Notes: generated by a model not told the origin, from the letters alone. 64,000 nt of DNA from Gammaproteobacteria bacterium 42_54_T18 (GCA_002163245.1 MAAL01000078.1:1-64000); one strand, 5' to 3'. Numbered from the stretch's first letter, positions 23,956 through 33,216 are shown. A program made the numbers and translations.

Positions 23956-25824
23956 ATGCATATATTCCGGATCTTATCAGTTGTTGCATTATTTCTAGTC
24001 GGCACGAATATGTCATTGGCGTCTATCCCCTCAGTTCAATTTTACGGAGAATTGGATAATCCATGTCACCCACTATCACTTATCACGTGCGGCCTTCCTT
24101 ACCCTTCAGATATTTATACTTACGCCGATGCAAATAGTGAGACAGGGTTAAGACTGACTTACCCTGCCGGTATCATCCCAGAACATTTACTGGAAGACAT
24201 TCCTTCCTCGCTTACGCCACAAAGCGTATTTAACGGTTCTAACGGTTTTTCTGCAGCCACTAGCGTTCTATTTGAAATACGCGAAGCGCCGGACCAAAGC
24301 ACCTTACCTATTGATGGCGGGGATACTGTTATTGCTTTCAATCTGAAAACTGGTGAGCGTGTTCCTTTGCGTGTACGATATAATAACTATGCACAGTCCA
24401 CACGAGTAGCAGCGCCCTCTCATGTTATCGAAATTTACCCCCGATCTCGCTGGACGTTTTCGGACCGATACGTTGTTGTGCTTACCAATGCACTTGAGTC
24501 GTCTTCTGGGTCTCCATTGGAGCCATCCGTCGGTGTTTTAAAAGCTACATCCGCTGACAATTCTAGGCTTTCAAATTATTATGAACCTATAGTCGCTTTT
24601 CTTGAAGAGCAGGGTTTAGCAAGAAGTGATCTGATTGATTTAACTTTTTTTACTGTGCGAAGTGAAGCTGAAGTTACATCTCCAATTACAACCCTCTCTC
24701 GTTATGCCCACGAAGAAAATCATCCAATACGGCACTTAGTCGTCACTTATCCTTGGTTCGGATCTATTGGAGCTCATGTCTACGGGGATGTGTACGTACA
24801 TGATTTTCGAAACAATGATGGCGGCATGGACTATGATCTAACTCATGTGCAGGGGCACTGGATTGGATTTCACCTTGTACTACCTCGTAAAGCAAAAGAT
24901 CAGCAAGTACCTATTGCTATCTATGGTCATGGATTATCATTACTTAAAGAGTCCGATGCATCCATAGCTAGAACAAACGCAGATTTAGGCATAGCTACAG
25001 TATCCATTGACCACCCTAATCATGGTAGTCGCATTTTTTATGATGGGGGTTATGTATTAGCGCGACTAGAGCCAGCTTATGTCCCCATGCTTTCTGGTAT
25101 GATAATTCAATCATCCGTCGACTTTATGTCTTTGCTAAAAGCCATTACAACTAGTATTGGTGCAATTGACGTATTGCCAAAACGTTCCTGGAATTTATTT
25201 GTATCAACACCACGCCACAATGGCGACGGAATTCCCGAGATTAATACCAACAAAATATTTTACCAAGGTACATCCCTTGGAGGCGTGCTCGGTTCAACGT
25301 TCGTTGCGTTGGCCCCAAATTTGACAGGTGCATTCTTACAAGTCACCGGTGTCGGTGTCACCAACATTTTGTCGAACTCTCTGCTTTGGGAGGGAGTGTT
25401 TAGTCAAATGATGCCAAGCAGAGCCTCTGGTGCGGAAGCTATGTTGTTAAAGTCCGCTATGCAACATGAAGTCGACTACGGTGACGCTATTAATTTTGTT
25501 CATTATTTTAGACATCCACCCAACATCTCTACTGCAAAACCAGTTGCCATTGTTGCAGGATTAGATGACGGCGTAGTGCCCAATTTTAGTACTGCTGCTA
25601 TGGCAGAGATTGCACAAATACCTCAAGTTGGCGAAATATTATTTCCAATTTACGGTGTCAATAAAACCGACGTTTTTGAAGGTGGGTATGGTGTTATGCA
25701 GGTTAAACCTTTATTTGATATTCATGGTGCCCTAAGAGGTGTATTTGCACACTTAAGCTCTTCTGGTTCTGAGACGAAAACGATAATGAAGCAGTGGATA
25801 CGAGAGGTCATATTAGATAAGTAA
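23956..25824 (+). CDS. Secreted alpha/beta-hydrolase (putative extracellular lipase/esterase)
   Basis: A 622-residue exported protein with a signal peptide of about 22 residues ending in SLA. The second half has the alpha/beta-hydrolase core: oxyanion-hole text YGHGLS (H325), nucleophile S440 in GTSLGG, a likely acid at D537/D538 in GLDDGV, and a His at 590 or 599. The N-terminal 250 residues resemble the beta-rich region that precedes the catalytic part in large bacterial lipases of this kind. The substrate is not determinable; export by the type II system at the right end of the window is a reasonable guess. Confidence 0.75.
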   Translation: MHIFRILSVVALFLVGTNMSLASIPSVQFYGELDNPCHPLSLITCGLPYPSDIYTYADANSETGLRLTYPAGIIPEHLLEDIPSSLTPQSVFNGSNGFSAATSVLFEIREAPDQSTLPIDGGDTVIAFNLKTGERVPLRVRYNNYAQSTRVAAPSHVIEIYPRSRWTFSDRYVVVLTNALESSSGSPLEPSVGVLKATSADNSRLSNYYEPIVAFLEEQGLARSDLIDLTFFTVRSEAEVTSPITTLSRYAHEENHPIRHLVVTYPWFGSIGAHVYGDVYVHDFRNNDGGMDYDLTHVQGHWIGFHLVLPRKAKDQQVPIAIYGHGLSLLKESDASIARTNADLGIATVSIDHPNHGSRIFYDGGYVLARLEPAYVPMLSGMIIQSSVDFMSLLKAITTSIGAIDVLPKRSWNLFVSTPRHNGDGIPEINTNKIFYQGTSLGGVLGSTFVALAPNLTGAFLQVTGVGVTNILSNSLLWEGVFSQMMPSRASGAEAMLLKSAMQHEVDYGDAINFVHYFRHPPNISTAKPVAIVAGLDDGVVPNFSTAAMAEIAQIPQVGEILFPIYGVNKTDVFEGGYGVMQVKPLFDIHGALRGVFAHLSSSGSETKTIMKQWIREVILDK

Positions 25825-25922
25825 CCAGTCACCCATACTGAGCCGATGATGAACATCAATACTACTCCCACGGACATTAACCATTGCTGTCTGATGTAAA
25901 AAACAGTTAGGCGAATTTTGAC

Positions 25923-26042
25923 TTACGCAGCTAAAGCGTAGAATTGATCTGTTGTCTATAAAGAATTCGCCAAGCTTTTCTTCATTTGACCTTTCTTAAG
26001 CATCGCAACAAGTTTTAGCCCCGAAAAGTGCTGCGTTAACAT
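25923..26042 (-). pseudogene. Possible remnant of a transposase C-terminus
   Basis: Behind modC, the minus strand reads a 28-codon frame from 26042 (MLTQHFSGLK...MLKKGQMKKSLANSL), an in-frame TAG at 25956-25958, then TTDQFYALAA and a TAA at 25923-25925. Ending in a Lys-Gly-Gln segment followed by FYALAA resembles the C-termini of some DDE transposases. No inverted terminal repeats or further transposase sequence are seen, so this is tentative. Confidence 0.25.
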
Positions 26043-26054
26043 ACAAAGGATATA

Positions 26055-27206
26055 CTACCGAACAAGCGCTACCGCTTTAATTTGAGCGAATACCTTGTCA
26101 CCAACAGCAAGCAACAAATGCTGCTTTGAATATAAAGATATTCGCGCAAGTAAAAACTGCGAACCGAGCGTTAGCTTTACAACAGACTGCCCCTTTGACG
26201 CGTTATCTTTAATATCTACGATTGTGGTTTCTAACACGTTCAAAATACTAGTTCGCAATGGCCGATCTAAGCAGATACTCACGTCCTTGGCAATAATCCT
26301 AAGGCGCACGCTATCCTGGCCACTGAGTGCTGCGAATGGAATTCTAAAAATATTTCCGTCAACATTGATAGATGTTAACAATGCTTTTTCCGAATTGGCT
26401 GGGTTATGGCTAGTTACATCCGTTGCATTACCGTTGATACAACACCCTTCTAAAATACTGAATGCATTGGTTTGTTCAGCCAATGGGCTATTGATATCAG
26501 CAACCGTTTCTAACAATGGGCCATGCTTATAGGTTTTGCCATCTTCCATTAATACTATAAAATCGGCGAGTCGAGCAACCTCGTCTGTTGCGTGACTTAC
26601 ATAAAGCATAGGAATTGAAAGCGTTCGATGAAGTTTTTCTAAATACGGGAGTATTTCTGATTTACTTTGATGGTCAAGGGCGGCCATTGGCTCATCCAAC
26701 AACAGGAGTTCCGGCCCAGACAGCAATGCACGAGCAATCGCAACTCTCTGACGCTCACCTCCAGACAGTATACCTACAGATTTATCAATAAGTTTTTCTA
26801 CACCCAACAAAGATACTGCGTCATCAAATGCTATACGGCGTTTATGCGCATCCGCTCGTTTTGTTCCATAGAGTAGATTTTTTCTAACATCAAGATGAGA
26901 AAACAAGTGGCTACGTTGAAACACATAACCGACATTTCGTTTGTGTGTAGGTAATCGGCTATGCAACCAATCAACATCTCCAAACCGTATCGAGCCTGTT
27001 ACATTTTCTTCTAACCCTGCAATAGCCCGAAGTAACGTTGTTTTACCACAGCCTGAGGGGCCGTAAATTGCTGTGATCCCTTTTGCTGGAGAGCTAAATT
27101 GCGCTTGTAACGTAAATCCATTTCTTTTCAAGCTTACGTCGACACTTAACGTCTTTTCGACTTGACTCTTTTCAACTTGACTAGGGTTAGGGTTATCAGG
27201 GCTCAT
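26055..27206 (-). CDS. modC: Molybdate ABC transporter ATP-binding protein ModC
   Basis: A 383-residue ATPase of the molybdate importer. Walker A GPSGCGKTT is at 49-57, the Q-loop in VGYVFQRSHLFSH, ABC signature LSGGERQRVAIAR, Walker B LLLLDEPMAALD. The last third is a TOBE/MOP-type domain (about 255-383) that binds molybdate and modulates transport. The first 20 residues contain a QVEKSQVEK repeat not found in the usual protein. It starts one base after modB stops. Last gene of modABC. Confidence 0.92.
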   Translation of the reverse strand: MSPDNPNPSQVEKSQVEKTLSVDVSLKRNGFTLQAQFSSPAKGITAIYGPSGCGKTTLLRAIAGLEENVTGSIRFGDVDWLHSRLPTHKRNVGYVFQRSHLFSHLDVRKNLLYGTKRADAHKRRIAFDDAVSLLGVEKLIDKSVGILSGGERQRVAIARALLSGPELLLLDEPMAALDHQSKSEILPYLEKLHRTLSIPMLYVSHATDEVARLADFIVLMEDGKTYKHGPLLETVADINSPLAEQTNAFSILEGCCINGNATDVTSHNPANSEKALLTSINVDGNIFRIPFAALSGQDSVRLRIIAKDVSICLDRPLRTSILNVLETTIVDIKDNASKGQSVVKLTLGSQFLLARISLYSKQHLLLAVGDKVFAQIKAVALVR

Positions 27207-27207
27207 G

Positions 27208-27882
27208 TTAGGACTGCTTCATTTTTTGTTGGCTCATATAAGTAACTAGCAACATAACAAATGATAAACACAATAGCGTTCCTGATAGATAATGCGCCTG
27301 TGAATACTCCAAACTTTCAACGTGGTCATATATAGCAATAGATACCACTCGGGTTTCATCAGGAATATTACCACCTATCATTAACACAACACCGAACTCC
27401 CCTAATGTATGAGCAAACCCAAGCACACTCGCAGTAAGGTACCCCCTTTTGGCCTGCGGGATCGCTATACTAAAAAAACGATCTACCGGACTTGCTCCTA
27501 ACGTTGCTGCAGCGTCCATTTGTCGTTTGTCCGTTTGCGAAAATGCATGCTGCAATGGTTGAACTACAAAAGGCATTGAATAGATGACGGACCCAATAAC
27601 TAACCCTGTAAATGTGAAGTTGAGTGAGCTGATCCCTATAAACGCAAGTAAGTTACCGATTGGGCCATCTGGGCCAAGAGCTAACAATAAATAAAATCCC
27701 AATACGGTGGGAGGTAACACAAGAGGCAACGCTACCATTGCTTCTAAGATTCCTTTTCCTTTCCATTTTGTTTGCGTTAACCACCATGCAAAAGGAGTAC
27801 TGATAACAAGTAATATAGACGTTGATAACAATGCCAACTTCAGCGTAAGCAACAATGCAGACATACTTGCGTCATCCAGCAT
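27208..27882 (-). CDS. modB: Molybdate ABC transporter permease ModB
   Basis: A 224-residue inner-membrane permease with about five transmembrane segments, and the ModB signature PLVLPPTVLGFYLL plus the coupling loop MDAAATLGASPVDRFF and FAHTLGEFGVVLMIGGN. I prefer ATG 27882 over GTG 27891 because the protein then aligns in length with known ModB; a later ATG at 27864 is also possible. It overlaps the end of modA by 11 bases. Confidence 0.92.
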   Translation of the reverse strand: MLDDASMSALLLTLKLALLSTSILLVISTPFAWWLTQTKWKGKGILEAMVALPLVLPPTVLGFYLLLALGPDGPIGNLLAFIGISSLNFTFTGLVIGSVIYSMPFVVQPLQHAFSQTDKRQMDAAATLGASPVDRFFSIAIPQAKRGYLTASVLGFAHTLGEFGVVLMIGGNIPDETRVVSIAIYDHVESLEYSQAHYLSGTLLCLSFVMLLVTYMSQQKMKQS

Positions 27883-28732
27883 CAGCAGCACCTACAACAC
27901 GATATCCATTTTTTTCTATGATGTCGGTTGCCACAGAACCCCTAATAAAATTGACGAACAACCGTGTCGACTCGTTGTCATTGAGTTGTATCGCTTGTTG
28001 TTTTATTGGCTGATAGAGCTCTATTGGAATTAAACGGTAGTGATCTGATATCATTTTAAAATGTTCACTTTTTGCTTCTACCACTTTTGGATCAAGTACT
28101 TGCGAATGAGCAATAAAACCAAGATCAGCGGTGCCCGACATCAGGAATTGAAACGTCTGACTAATATTTTCACCCCTAATAACCTTTATCTTACTGCCAC
28201 TACTAGATATAAACCCTTCAGGTAACAGGTTAGCAACCACCTCTTGTGCTGCTCTACCATAGGGAGCAAGCTTGGGATTTGCCATTGCTAGTGTCTTAAC
28301 ACGCTGACTAGCCAGCAACACTTTCAACGCTTCTTTATCAAGCTTAGTCACAACTGATCCGCTAATTTTTGATATCTCAGGCGACCATATCACAAGTGAG
28401 CCTACCGCATAGGTAAAGCGAGTTCCTTTTACGCCAACATGCTTATCCTCCAGCAATTTTGGCCTAAGGTCATCAGCGGCAAAAAACAAGTCAAAGGGCG
28501 CGCCATGTAGAATCTGCGCGTAGTGCTTTCCTGTTGAACCACCCGATAGCCGAACAGTTCGGCCCGTATCTTGTTGATATGTATCAACCAGCTGTTTCAT
28601 CGTCGACAGAAAATTCGATGCTACTGCAACAGTTACTTTGTTATCACTGGGCACACCATCTGACGCGGCAGTCGCGCAACCAGCTGTCAGGGCCAAGCAC
28701 AACAAACCAAACTTAAGACTCTTTACAGTCAT
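27872..28732 (-). CDS. modA: Molybdate-binding periplasmic protein ModA
   Basis: A 286-residue binding protein for molybdate/tungstate. The signal peptide ends in a lipobox-like LTAGC (C17), so it may be lipid-anchored, unlike soluble E. coli ModA. Family text is clear: VAVASNFLSTMKQL, SGGSTGKHYAQILHGAPFDLFFAADD, and FLMSGTADLGFIAHSQV. The start is ATG 28732; the frame is open further upstream but that part has no signal-peptide character. The upstream intergenic region is shared with a divergent small gene and contains an inverted repeat. Confidence 0.9.
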   Translation of the reverse strand: MTVKSLKFGLLCLALTAGCATAASDGVPSDNKVTVAVASNFLSTMKQLVDTYQQDTGRTVRLSGGSTGKHYAQILHGAPFDLFFAADDLRPKLLEDKHVGVKGTRFTYAVGSLVIWSPEISKISGSVVTKLDKEALKVLLASQRVKTLAMANPKLAPYGRAAQEVVANLLPEGFISSSGSKIKVIRGENISQTFQFLMSGTADLGFIAHSQVLDPKVVEAKSEHFKMISDHYRLIPIELYQPIKQQAIQLNDNESTRLFVNFIRGSVATDIIEKNGYRVVGAADAG

Positions 28733-28759
28733 TGCCGAAACCCAATTCAAAGGAAAAAC

Positions 28760-28798
28760 ATTGTAATATACCACTGTCGTCGCTTTATATACTACAAT
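28760..28798. promoter_or_regulatory. Inverted repeat between modA and the divergent small gene
   Basis: ATTGTAATATA and TATATACTACAAT form an imperfect dyad (attgta 28760-28765, tacaat 28793-28798) between the two divergent starts. The TATATA content recalls ModE operators, but the match to the ModE box is not good enough to name it. Confidence 0.3.
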
Positions 28799-28836
28799 AC
28801 GCACTAGATAATCATAACCCCCTCTGGAGACACCCT

Positions 28837-29052
28837 ATGACACTTGAAAACGTTGATGCTGTTGAAGCTGAAATAGAAGAAGGCCTATCTGCTTACATTG
28901 ATCTGTTGCTTCAAAGAGTTGCATCACCTGTCAAGCGCGCTTACGCAAAACAGTTACTTCTAAATGATTTTAATGCGACATTGCCACGCGGTATTTACAT
29001 GGATAATGAAATGTTTTTAGAAATTGAAGACGGTCCAGAAGGCGAAGAATAA
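28837..29052 (+). CDS. Small acidic hypothetical protein
   Basis: A 71-residue, strongly acidic soluble protein; I do not recognise the family. ATG 28837 has a good Shine-Dalgarno (tggaga, 28825-28830). It has a predicted helical N-terminal half (VDAVEAEIEEGLSAYIDLLL) and an acidic tail (EIEDGPEGEE). It is divergent from modA and shares its promoter region, and ends before a 13-bp stem that lies between it and the pyruvate kinase gene. A relation to molybdenum use is only suggested by position. Confidence 0.65.
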   Translation: MTLENVDAVEAEIEEGLSAYIDLLLQRVASPVKRAYAKQLLLNDFNATLPRGIYMDNEMFLEIEDGPEGEE

Positions 29053-29067
29053 CACTGGCGACCTCAA

Positions 29068-29103
29068 TAGAGATTGATAACCTCATTCATTTATCAATCT
29101 CTA
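29068..29103. terminator. Bidirectional hairpin between convergent genes
   Basis: A 13-bp perfect stem (29068-29080 with 29091-29103; tagagattgataa and its complement) and a 10-base loop, between the ends of the small acidic gene and the pyruvate kinase gene. Neither side has a strong T run, but the position fits a shared terminator. Confidence 0.55.
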
Positions 29104-29120
29104 TCAATGCTAACACTAAG

Positions 29121-30515
29121 TCAAAGACTTCTAATCTGAATGGCATCAACTCCTGTATCAGCAATAACGTCTGATATAACCACAACTTTGTCACCAGATT
29201 CCAACCCCTCTCGCGCTTTAAGCGCCAAAAATGCATTATGCAGAGTTTTTTCCGGCTCGCTACTAAATGTTAAACGATTAGCTATCACGTTTCGGTTGAG
29301 AGCAAGAACCCGTCTTGTTCTACTGTCATTGGTGAATGCATAGATCGGCGTTTTGAACGGCCGACAATTGGTTACATAATTAGCCATCAGCCCCCTTCTA
29401 GTAATAACCACAATACCAACCGCGCCCAAGGACTCTGCCAGTTCAACGGCTGAATGTGCCAAGTGCTGTTTATCCGTTTCTTTCACTAGGTTTTTGCTAA
29501 GATTGAGGCTTTCTTCCTTCTCTGATGTTTGCGCTATCTTGTCCAAATATTCAATACACTTAATAGGGTATTTGCCAACTGTCGTTTCACCAGACAACAT
29601 AATAGCGTCTACTTCTTCGTAGATAGTATTAGCAACGTCAGTCACTTCAGCTCTAGTTGGGATAGGGTTTTGAATCATAGACTCAAGAAGATGTGTAGCG
29701 ACGATGCAACGCTTCCCTCTTTCGTGGCATTTTCTAACCAGCAAACGCTGAACATTAGGAAGCTCCTCTACACGAATTTCTACTCCAAGGTCTCCTCTCG
29801 CTACCATTACACCGTCCACTTCATTGAGGATTTGGTCAATATTCCTTACACCTTCTTGATCTTCGATCTTGGCGATAATTTTAATTTTGTCTTTTTTATC
29901 TCCCAATAAGGCCTTTAATTCCCTTACGTCTGATGCTTGGCGCACAAAAGACAAAGCAATAAAATCAACCTCTTGTGCGATACCAAACTCAATGTCTTCT
30001 TTATCTTTTTTAGTGATCGCAGGTAAATTAACGTGAATACCAGGTAAGTTAACGTGACGCCTGCTTTTGAGGGTTCCTCCATCAATAACTTTACACTTCA
30101 TTGTCTTATCTTTTTTAGATAACACTTGAAGATTAATTAATCCATTGTCGACTGTAATAATGTCATCAATCGCTACCGCATCAACAATATCGTCGTAATT
30201 AATGGGGATTGAACTTTCTTCCACTTTGACATTTCTTGCTGCAACAGTAACAACATCGCCATCTTTTAGCTCAATGTTCTCTTTGAGATTCCCTGTACGA
30301 ATTTCTGGCCCCTGTGTATCTAGCAATAGTGGTATTGGGTATTTGATTTTTTGGTTCAGTGTTTTAATGGATTTAATGATTTTACTATGAGATTCGTGAT
30401 CACCATGGGACATATTTAAACGGACGACGTCCATTCCAGCCTCTGCCATTGCAGAAAGCATGTCAAAACTGCTTGTTACTGGACCAATCGTACAGATAAT
30501 TTTGGTTTTTCTCAT
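29121..30515 (-). CDS. pykF: Pyruvate kinase
   Basis: A 464-residue pyruvate kinase converting phosphoenolpyruvate and ADP to pyruvate and ATP, the last step of glycolysis. N-terminal TKIICTIGP with RLNMSHG, active-site IIAKIEDQEGVRN, metal-site MVARGDLGVEI and the MLSGETTVGKYP segment are all intact. Length and sequence resemble the fructose-1,6-bisphosphate-activated type I (PykF) enzyme, although the effector cannot be proven. It stands alone, divergent from the cobalamin operon. Confidence 0.93.
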   Translation of the reverse strand: MRKTKIICTIGPVTSSFDMLSAMAEAGMDVVRLNMSHGDHESHSKIIKSIKTLNQKIKYPIPLLLDTQGPEIRTGNLKENIELKDGDVVTVAARNVKVEESSIPINYDDIVDAVAIDDIITVDNGLINLQVLSKKDKTMKCKVIDGGTLKSRRHVNLPGIHVNLPAITKKDKEDIEFGIAQEVDFIALSFVRQASDVRELKALLGDKKDKIKIIAKIEDQEGVRNIDQILNEVDGVMVARGDLGVEIRVEELPNVQRLLVRKCHERGKRCIVATHLLESMIQNPIPTRAEVTDVANTIYEEVDAIMLSGETTVGKYPIKCIEYLDKIAQTSEKEESLNLSKNLVKETDKQHLAHSAVELAESLGAVGIVVITRRGLMANYVTNCRPFKTPIYAFTNDSRTRRVLALNRNVIANRLTFSSEPEKTLHNAFLALKAREGLESGDKVVVISDVIADTGVDAIQIRSL

Positions 30516-30838
30516 AACGAAACAACTCTCTTAAATGTCATACATATCTACATCCATAACGTTTTACGTATTGGGATTAAACTTGTTAGGCGATACTATT
30601 GTAAGCAGTATAGGCGAAGCCTAGGTGACCAACGTTGGCATTGATCAATTATCGTAAAATATTATGAAAATCACCTACTTGTGGTCAATTGTTGTACATT
30701 GACTCAATGCGCCTAATAAGGTAATTTACCGCTTCATTTGGATGTATTTGGCGTATTAAGCCTATCCAATATAGGCACTTATGTTCCAGGCATATATTGT
30801 CTGCTAGTATTGTCTACACGTTTGATGAGTTATTCTGC
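30516..30838. other. Divergent intergenic region with structured leader before the cobalamin operon
   Basis: 323 bases containing several short dyads: atact/agtat around 30594-30612, aggc-ga-agcct near 30615, the palindrome ccaacgttgg near 30631, and gcctat-ccaat-ataggc around 30759-30775. I searched by eye for the B12 box of cobalamin riboswitches and did not find it. The folding may reflect the leader of the cobalamin operon or a regulator site. Confidence 0.35.
30699..30727 (+). promoter_or_regulatory. Candidate sigma-70 promoter of the cobalamin operon
   Basis: TTGACT (30699-30704) and TAATTT (30722-30727) are separated by 17 bases. This would start transcription near 30734 and leave a leader of about 100 bases before the ATG at 30839. 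Confidence 0.35.
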
Positions 30839-32590
30839 ATGCAACCCACATTCCCCTTCACCGCAATCATTGGCCAAGAGCAACTAAAAACAGCGCTCAT
30901 CCTGTCCGTCATTGACCCTGATCTTGGCGGATTACTCATTAGTGGGCCAAGAGGGTGCGGAAAATCAACCGCAGCACGAAGCCTTGCTGACCTTATTCAG
31001 ACCCAAGACCATTTTGTGAATTTACCATTGGGTGCCTCAGAAGATCGCGTTATTGGCTCCATTGATGCGCAGAACATTCTTAGCAACGGCGAGGTCTCCT
31101 TCTCCCCTGGATTATTGCAGAAAGCTAACAACGGAATGTTATATGTTGATGAGGTTAACTTACTTCCTGATCATCTTATCGACATTCTGCTCGATGTGTC
31201 TGCTAGCGGTAGAAATTATGTAGAGCGGGACGGTTTATCACACCAGCATGACGCTCGCTTTGTTTTAATAGGAACGATGAATCCTGATGAGGGGGAACTT
31301 CGCCCTCAAATTCTCGATCGATTTGGATTAATGGTGGAACTTCAGGGGCCTTCATCAATTGAAGAGAGAGTTCAAATTACTTCTCGCCGTATTTCCTTTG
31401 ATCAAAATGCTGCACAATTCAGCCAAGAATACGATGTAAAACAAATAGCACTAAAACAACGCATTGATCGTGCAAAGCAATCTGTTGCCAGCATCACGGT
31501 ATCGATCAATATACAAACAAGCATCGCAACGCTCTGTCACGACGCTGGTGTTGATGGGCTTCGAGCGGACATTACCCTAACAAGAGCTGCAAAAGCGTAT
31601 GCTGCATTTGATGCGGAAACAGCCGTTTCAGACCTGCACATTGATGCAATTAAAGAGCTTGTACTCATACACCGAAGAAACAATACAAACAGTTCTGGCC
31701 AAGGAAGCGATCAAGGGTCAAAACAGCAACAATCTGAATCTGCCTCTAGCAATGAGCCAAATGAGGGTTCAAATAATTCTCAGCATAATGATCAGGCCAA
31801 CCCACAAGGTAGCTGGGGTGAACTTACACCCGAATCAGTTGATTCCGCTGATCAGTTGTCATTCAAAGTATCTAAGCAATACCCTGATATCAGCACCCTA
31901 AAAAAAAAGTCTAATATAACCGTCTCGTCAACAACATCGCCCGGAAAGCTCTCTAACAAAAATATCAGTCGGCGTCTTGGTGAAAGAGGTTTGGTGAGCA
32001 CTCAAATTGATTGGTTATCTACCATCATTGATAATCAAGCCAGTAAATCAGAACATTTTTCTCGCTTGCAATATAAACACAAAAGGCCTGGGCAACATCA
32101 TCTGCACGTGCTGCTTGTTGATACATCATCTTCAACCGTTGGCGGAGAATCCTTAAAAAACACCAAAGGGCTAATTCGTAACATTGCGTCACAAGCCTAT
32201 CTTAAGCGAGAGTTGTTGTGCATTATTCAATTCGGCAACAACAAGGTGAGTATTGTTCAATCACCACGCCGGCCACCAAAATCATTTGTACCCATACTTA
32301 ACAAAATAAAAGCCGGAGGGGGCACCCCCCTTAGGAAAGCACTGAAATATACCGAAGCTATATTCCGGCGCTGGGATCAAAATCAACAGCACCCTGCTCG
32401 CTCGCTATATTTGTTTACCGATGGACGTAGTAACGACACGGTATCTGACATTAAGATTCGCTCTCCACTAACGGTTATCGATACAGAGAATACATCCTTA
32501 AAAATAGGGCGAACTGCAAATATCGCATCGGTACTACAAGGTGATTACTGCCACATCAATTCATACTTAAGCGCTAGTACCACTGCATAA
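30839..32590 (+). CDS. Fused ChlI/ChlD-type AAA+ ATPase and VWA chelatase subunit
   Basis: A 583-residue protein joining both accessory parts of a class I metal chelatase. Residues 1 to about 285 are an AAA+ ATPase (Walker A GPRGCGKST 36-44, Walker B GMLYVDEVN 99-107, RPQILDRFGL); about 285-340 is a low-complexity Gln/Ser/Asn linker; the rest is a von Willebrand A domain with a complete MIDAS: DTSSS at 428-432, T496 in GGGTPL, D528 in FTDGRSND. I start it at ATG 30839; the frame is open back to a TTG at 30797. The partner is most likely CobN, the last gene of the same operon, which needs such I and D subunits to insert cobalt. Confidence 0.85.
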   Translation: MQPTFPFTAIIGQEQLKTALILSVIDPDLGGLLISGPRGCGKSTAARSLADLIQTQDHFVNLPLGASEDRVIGSIDAQNILSNGEVSFSPGLLQKANNGMLYVDEVNLLPDHLIDILLDVSASGRNYVERDGLSHQHDARFVLIGTMNPDEGELRPQILDRFGLMVELQGPSSIEERVQITSRRISFDQNAAQFSQEYDVKQIALKQRIDRAKQSVASITVSINIQTSIATLCHDAGVDGLRADITLTRAAKAYAAFDAETAVSDLHIDAIKELVLIHRRNNTNSSGQGSDQGSKQQQSESASSNEPNEGSNNSQHNDQANPQGSWGELTPESVDSADQLSFKVSKQYPDISTLKKKSNITVSSTTSPGKLSNKNISRRLGERGLVSTQIDWLSTIIDNQASKSEHFSRLQYKHKRPGQHHLHVLLVDTSSSTVGGESLKNTKGLIRNIASQAYLKRELLCIIQFGNNKVSIVQSPRRPPKSFVPILNKIKAGGGTPLRKALKYTEAIFRRWDQNQQHPARSLYLFTDGRSNDTVSDIKIRSPLTVIDTENTSLKIGRTANIASVLQGDYCHINSYLSASTTA

Positions 32591-32614
32591 CGACTTTCAT
32601 ATAATGAGACGCAC

Positions 32615-33214
32615 ATGACCACTGAGCAAGACAAGCACCAGCAAAAAATGAAAAAACGAAAAGAAGTGTTGGACGCTAAAATCGCCAAAGCCACAGAAGA
32701 GCGCGGCGTACTAATTTTAATGAAAGGCAATGGCAAGGGTAAGTCTAGCTCTGCATTTGGCACCATGGCGCGAGCACTTGGTCACCAGCAAAAAGCCGGC
32801 GTTATTCAGTTTATAAAAGGTAGAAAACACACAGGCGAATTTCTATTTTTCAAAGACCACCCTCAAATTGATTTTAACGTGATGGGTCATGGTTTCACCT
32901 GGGAAACACAAGACAAACAAAAAGACATTGAAGCAGCACAAAAAGCATGGGTAAAAGCAACGTCCATGTTAGAAGATCCAACGCTTGATATTTTGATATT
33001 TGATGAGCTTAGCTACATGTTCAAATATGGATACCTGGATGTTGCACCTGTCGTTGAGGCATTAAAAAACAGACCTAAACACCAAAATGTAATTATCACT
33101 GGTCGCACTATGGCCGTTGAATTACAAGAGATTGCCGACACCATCAGCATTGTTCAAGATGAAAAACACGCTTTTCGCCAAGGCGTGAAAGCACAAGCAG
33201 GAATCGAGTGGTAA
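32615..33214 (+). CDS. cobO: Cob(I)alamin/corrinoid adenosyltransferase, CobA/CobO type
   Basis: A 199-residue ATP:corrinoid adenosyltransferase adding the 5'-deoxyadenosyl ligand to cobalt. It has an N-terminal charged helix, P-loop GNGKGKSSSAFG at about 38-49, GVIQFIKG, the FDELSYMFKYGYL segment and ITGRTMAVELQEIADT, all typical of the BtuR/CobO family. It lies 24 bases after the chelatase fusion and overlaps nothing if cbiA begins at its ATG. Confidence 0.93.
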   Translation: MTTEQDKHQQKMKKRKEVLDAKIAKATEERGVLILMKGNGKGKSSSAFGTMARALGHQQKAGVIQFIKGRKHTGEFLFFKDHPQIDFNVMGHGFTWETQDKQKDIEAAQKAWVKATSMLEDPTLDILIFDELSYMFKYGYLDVAPVVEALKNRPKHQNVIITGRTMAVELQEIADTISIVQDEKHAFRQGVKAQAGIEW

Positions 33215-33216
33215 TA

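Noticed and set aside
30516-30838. Cobalamin riboswitch
   Set aside because: No B12-box-like sequence could be found by eye in the leader, so it is not annotated; a covariance search would decide.
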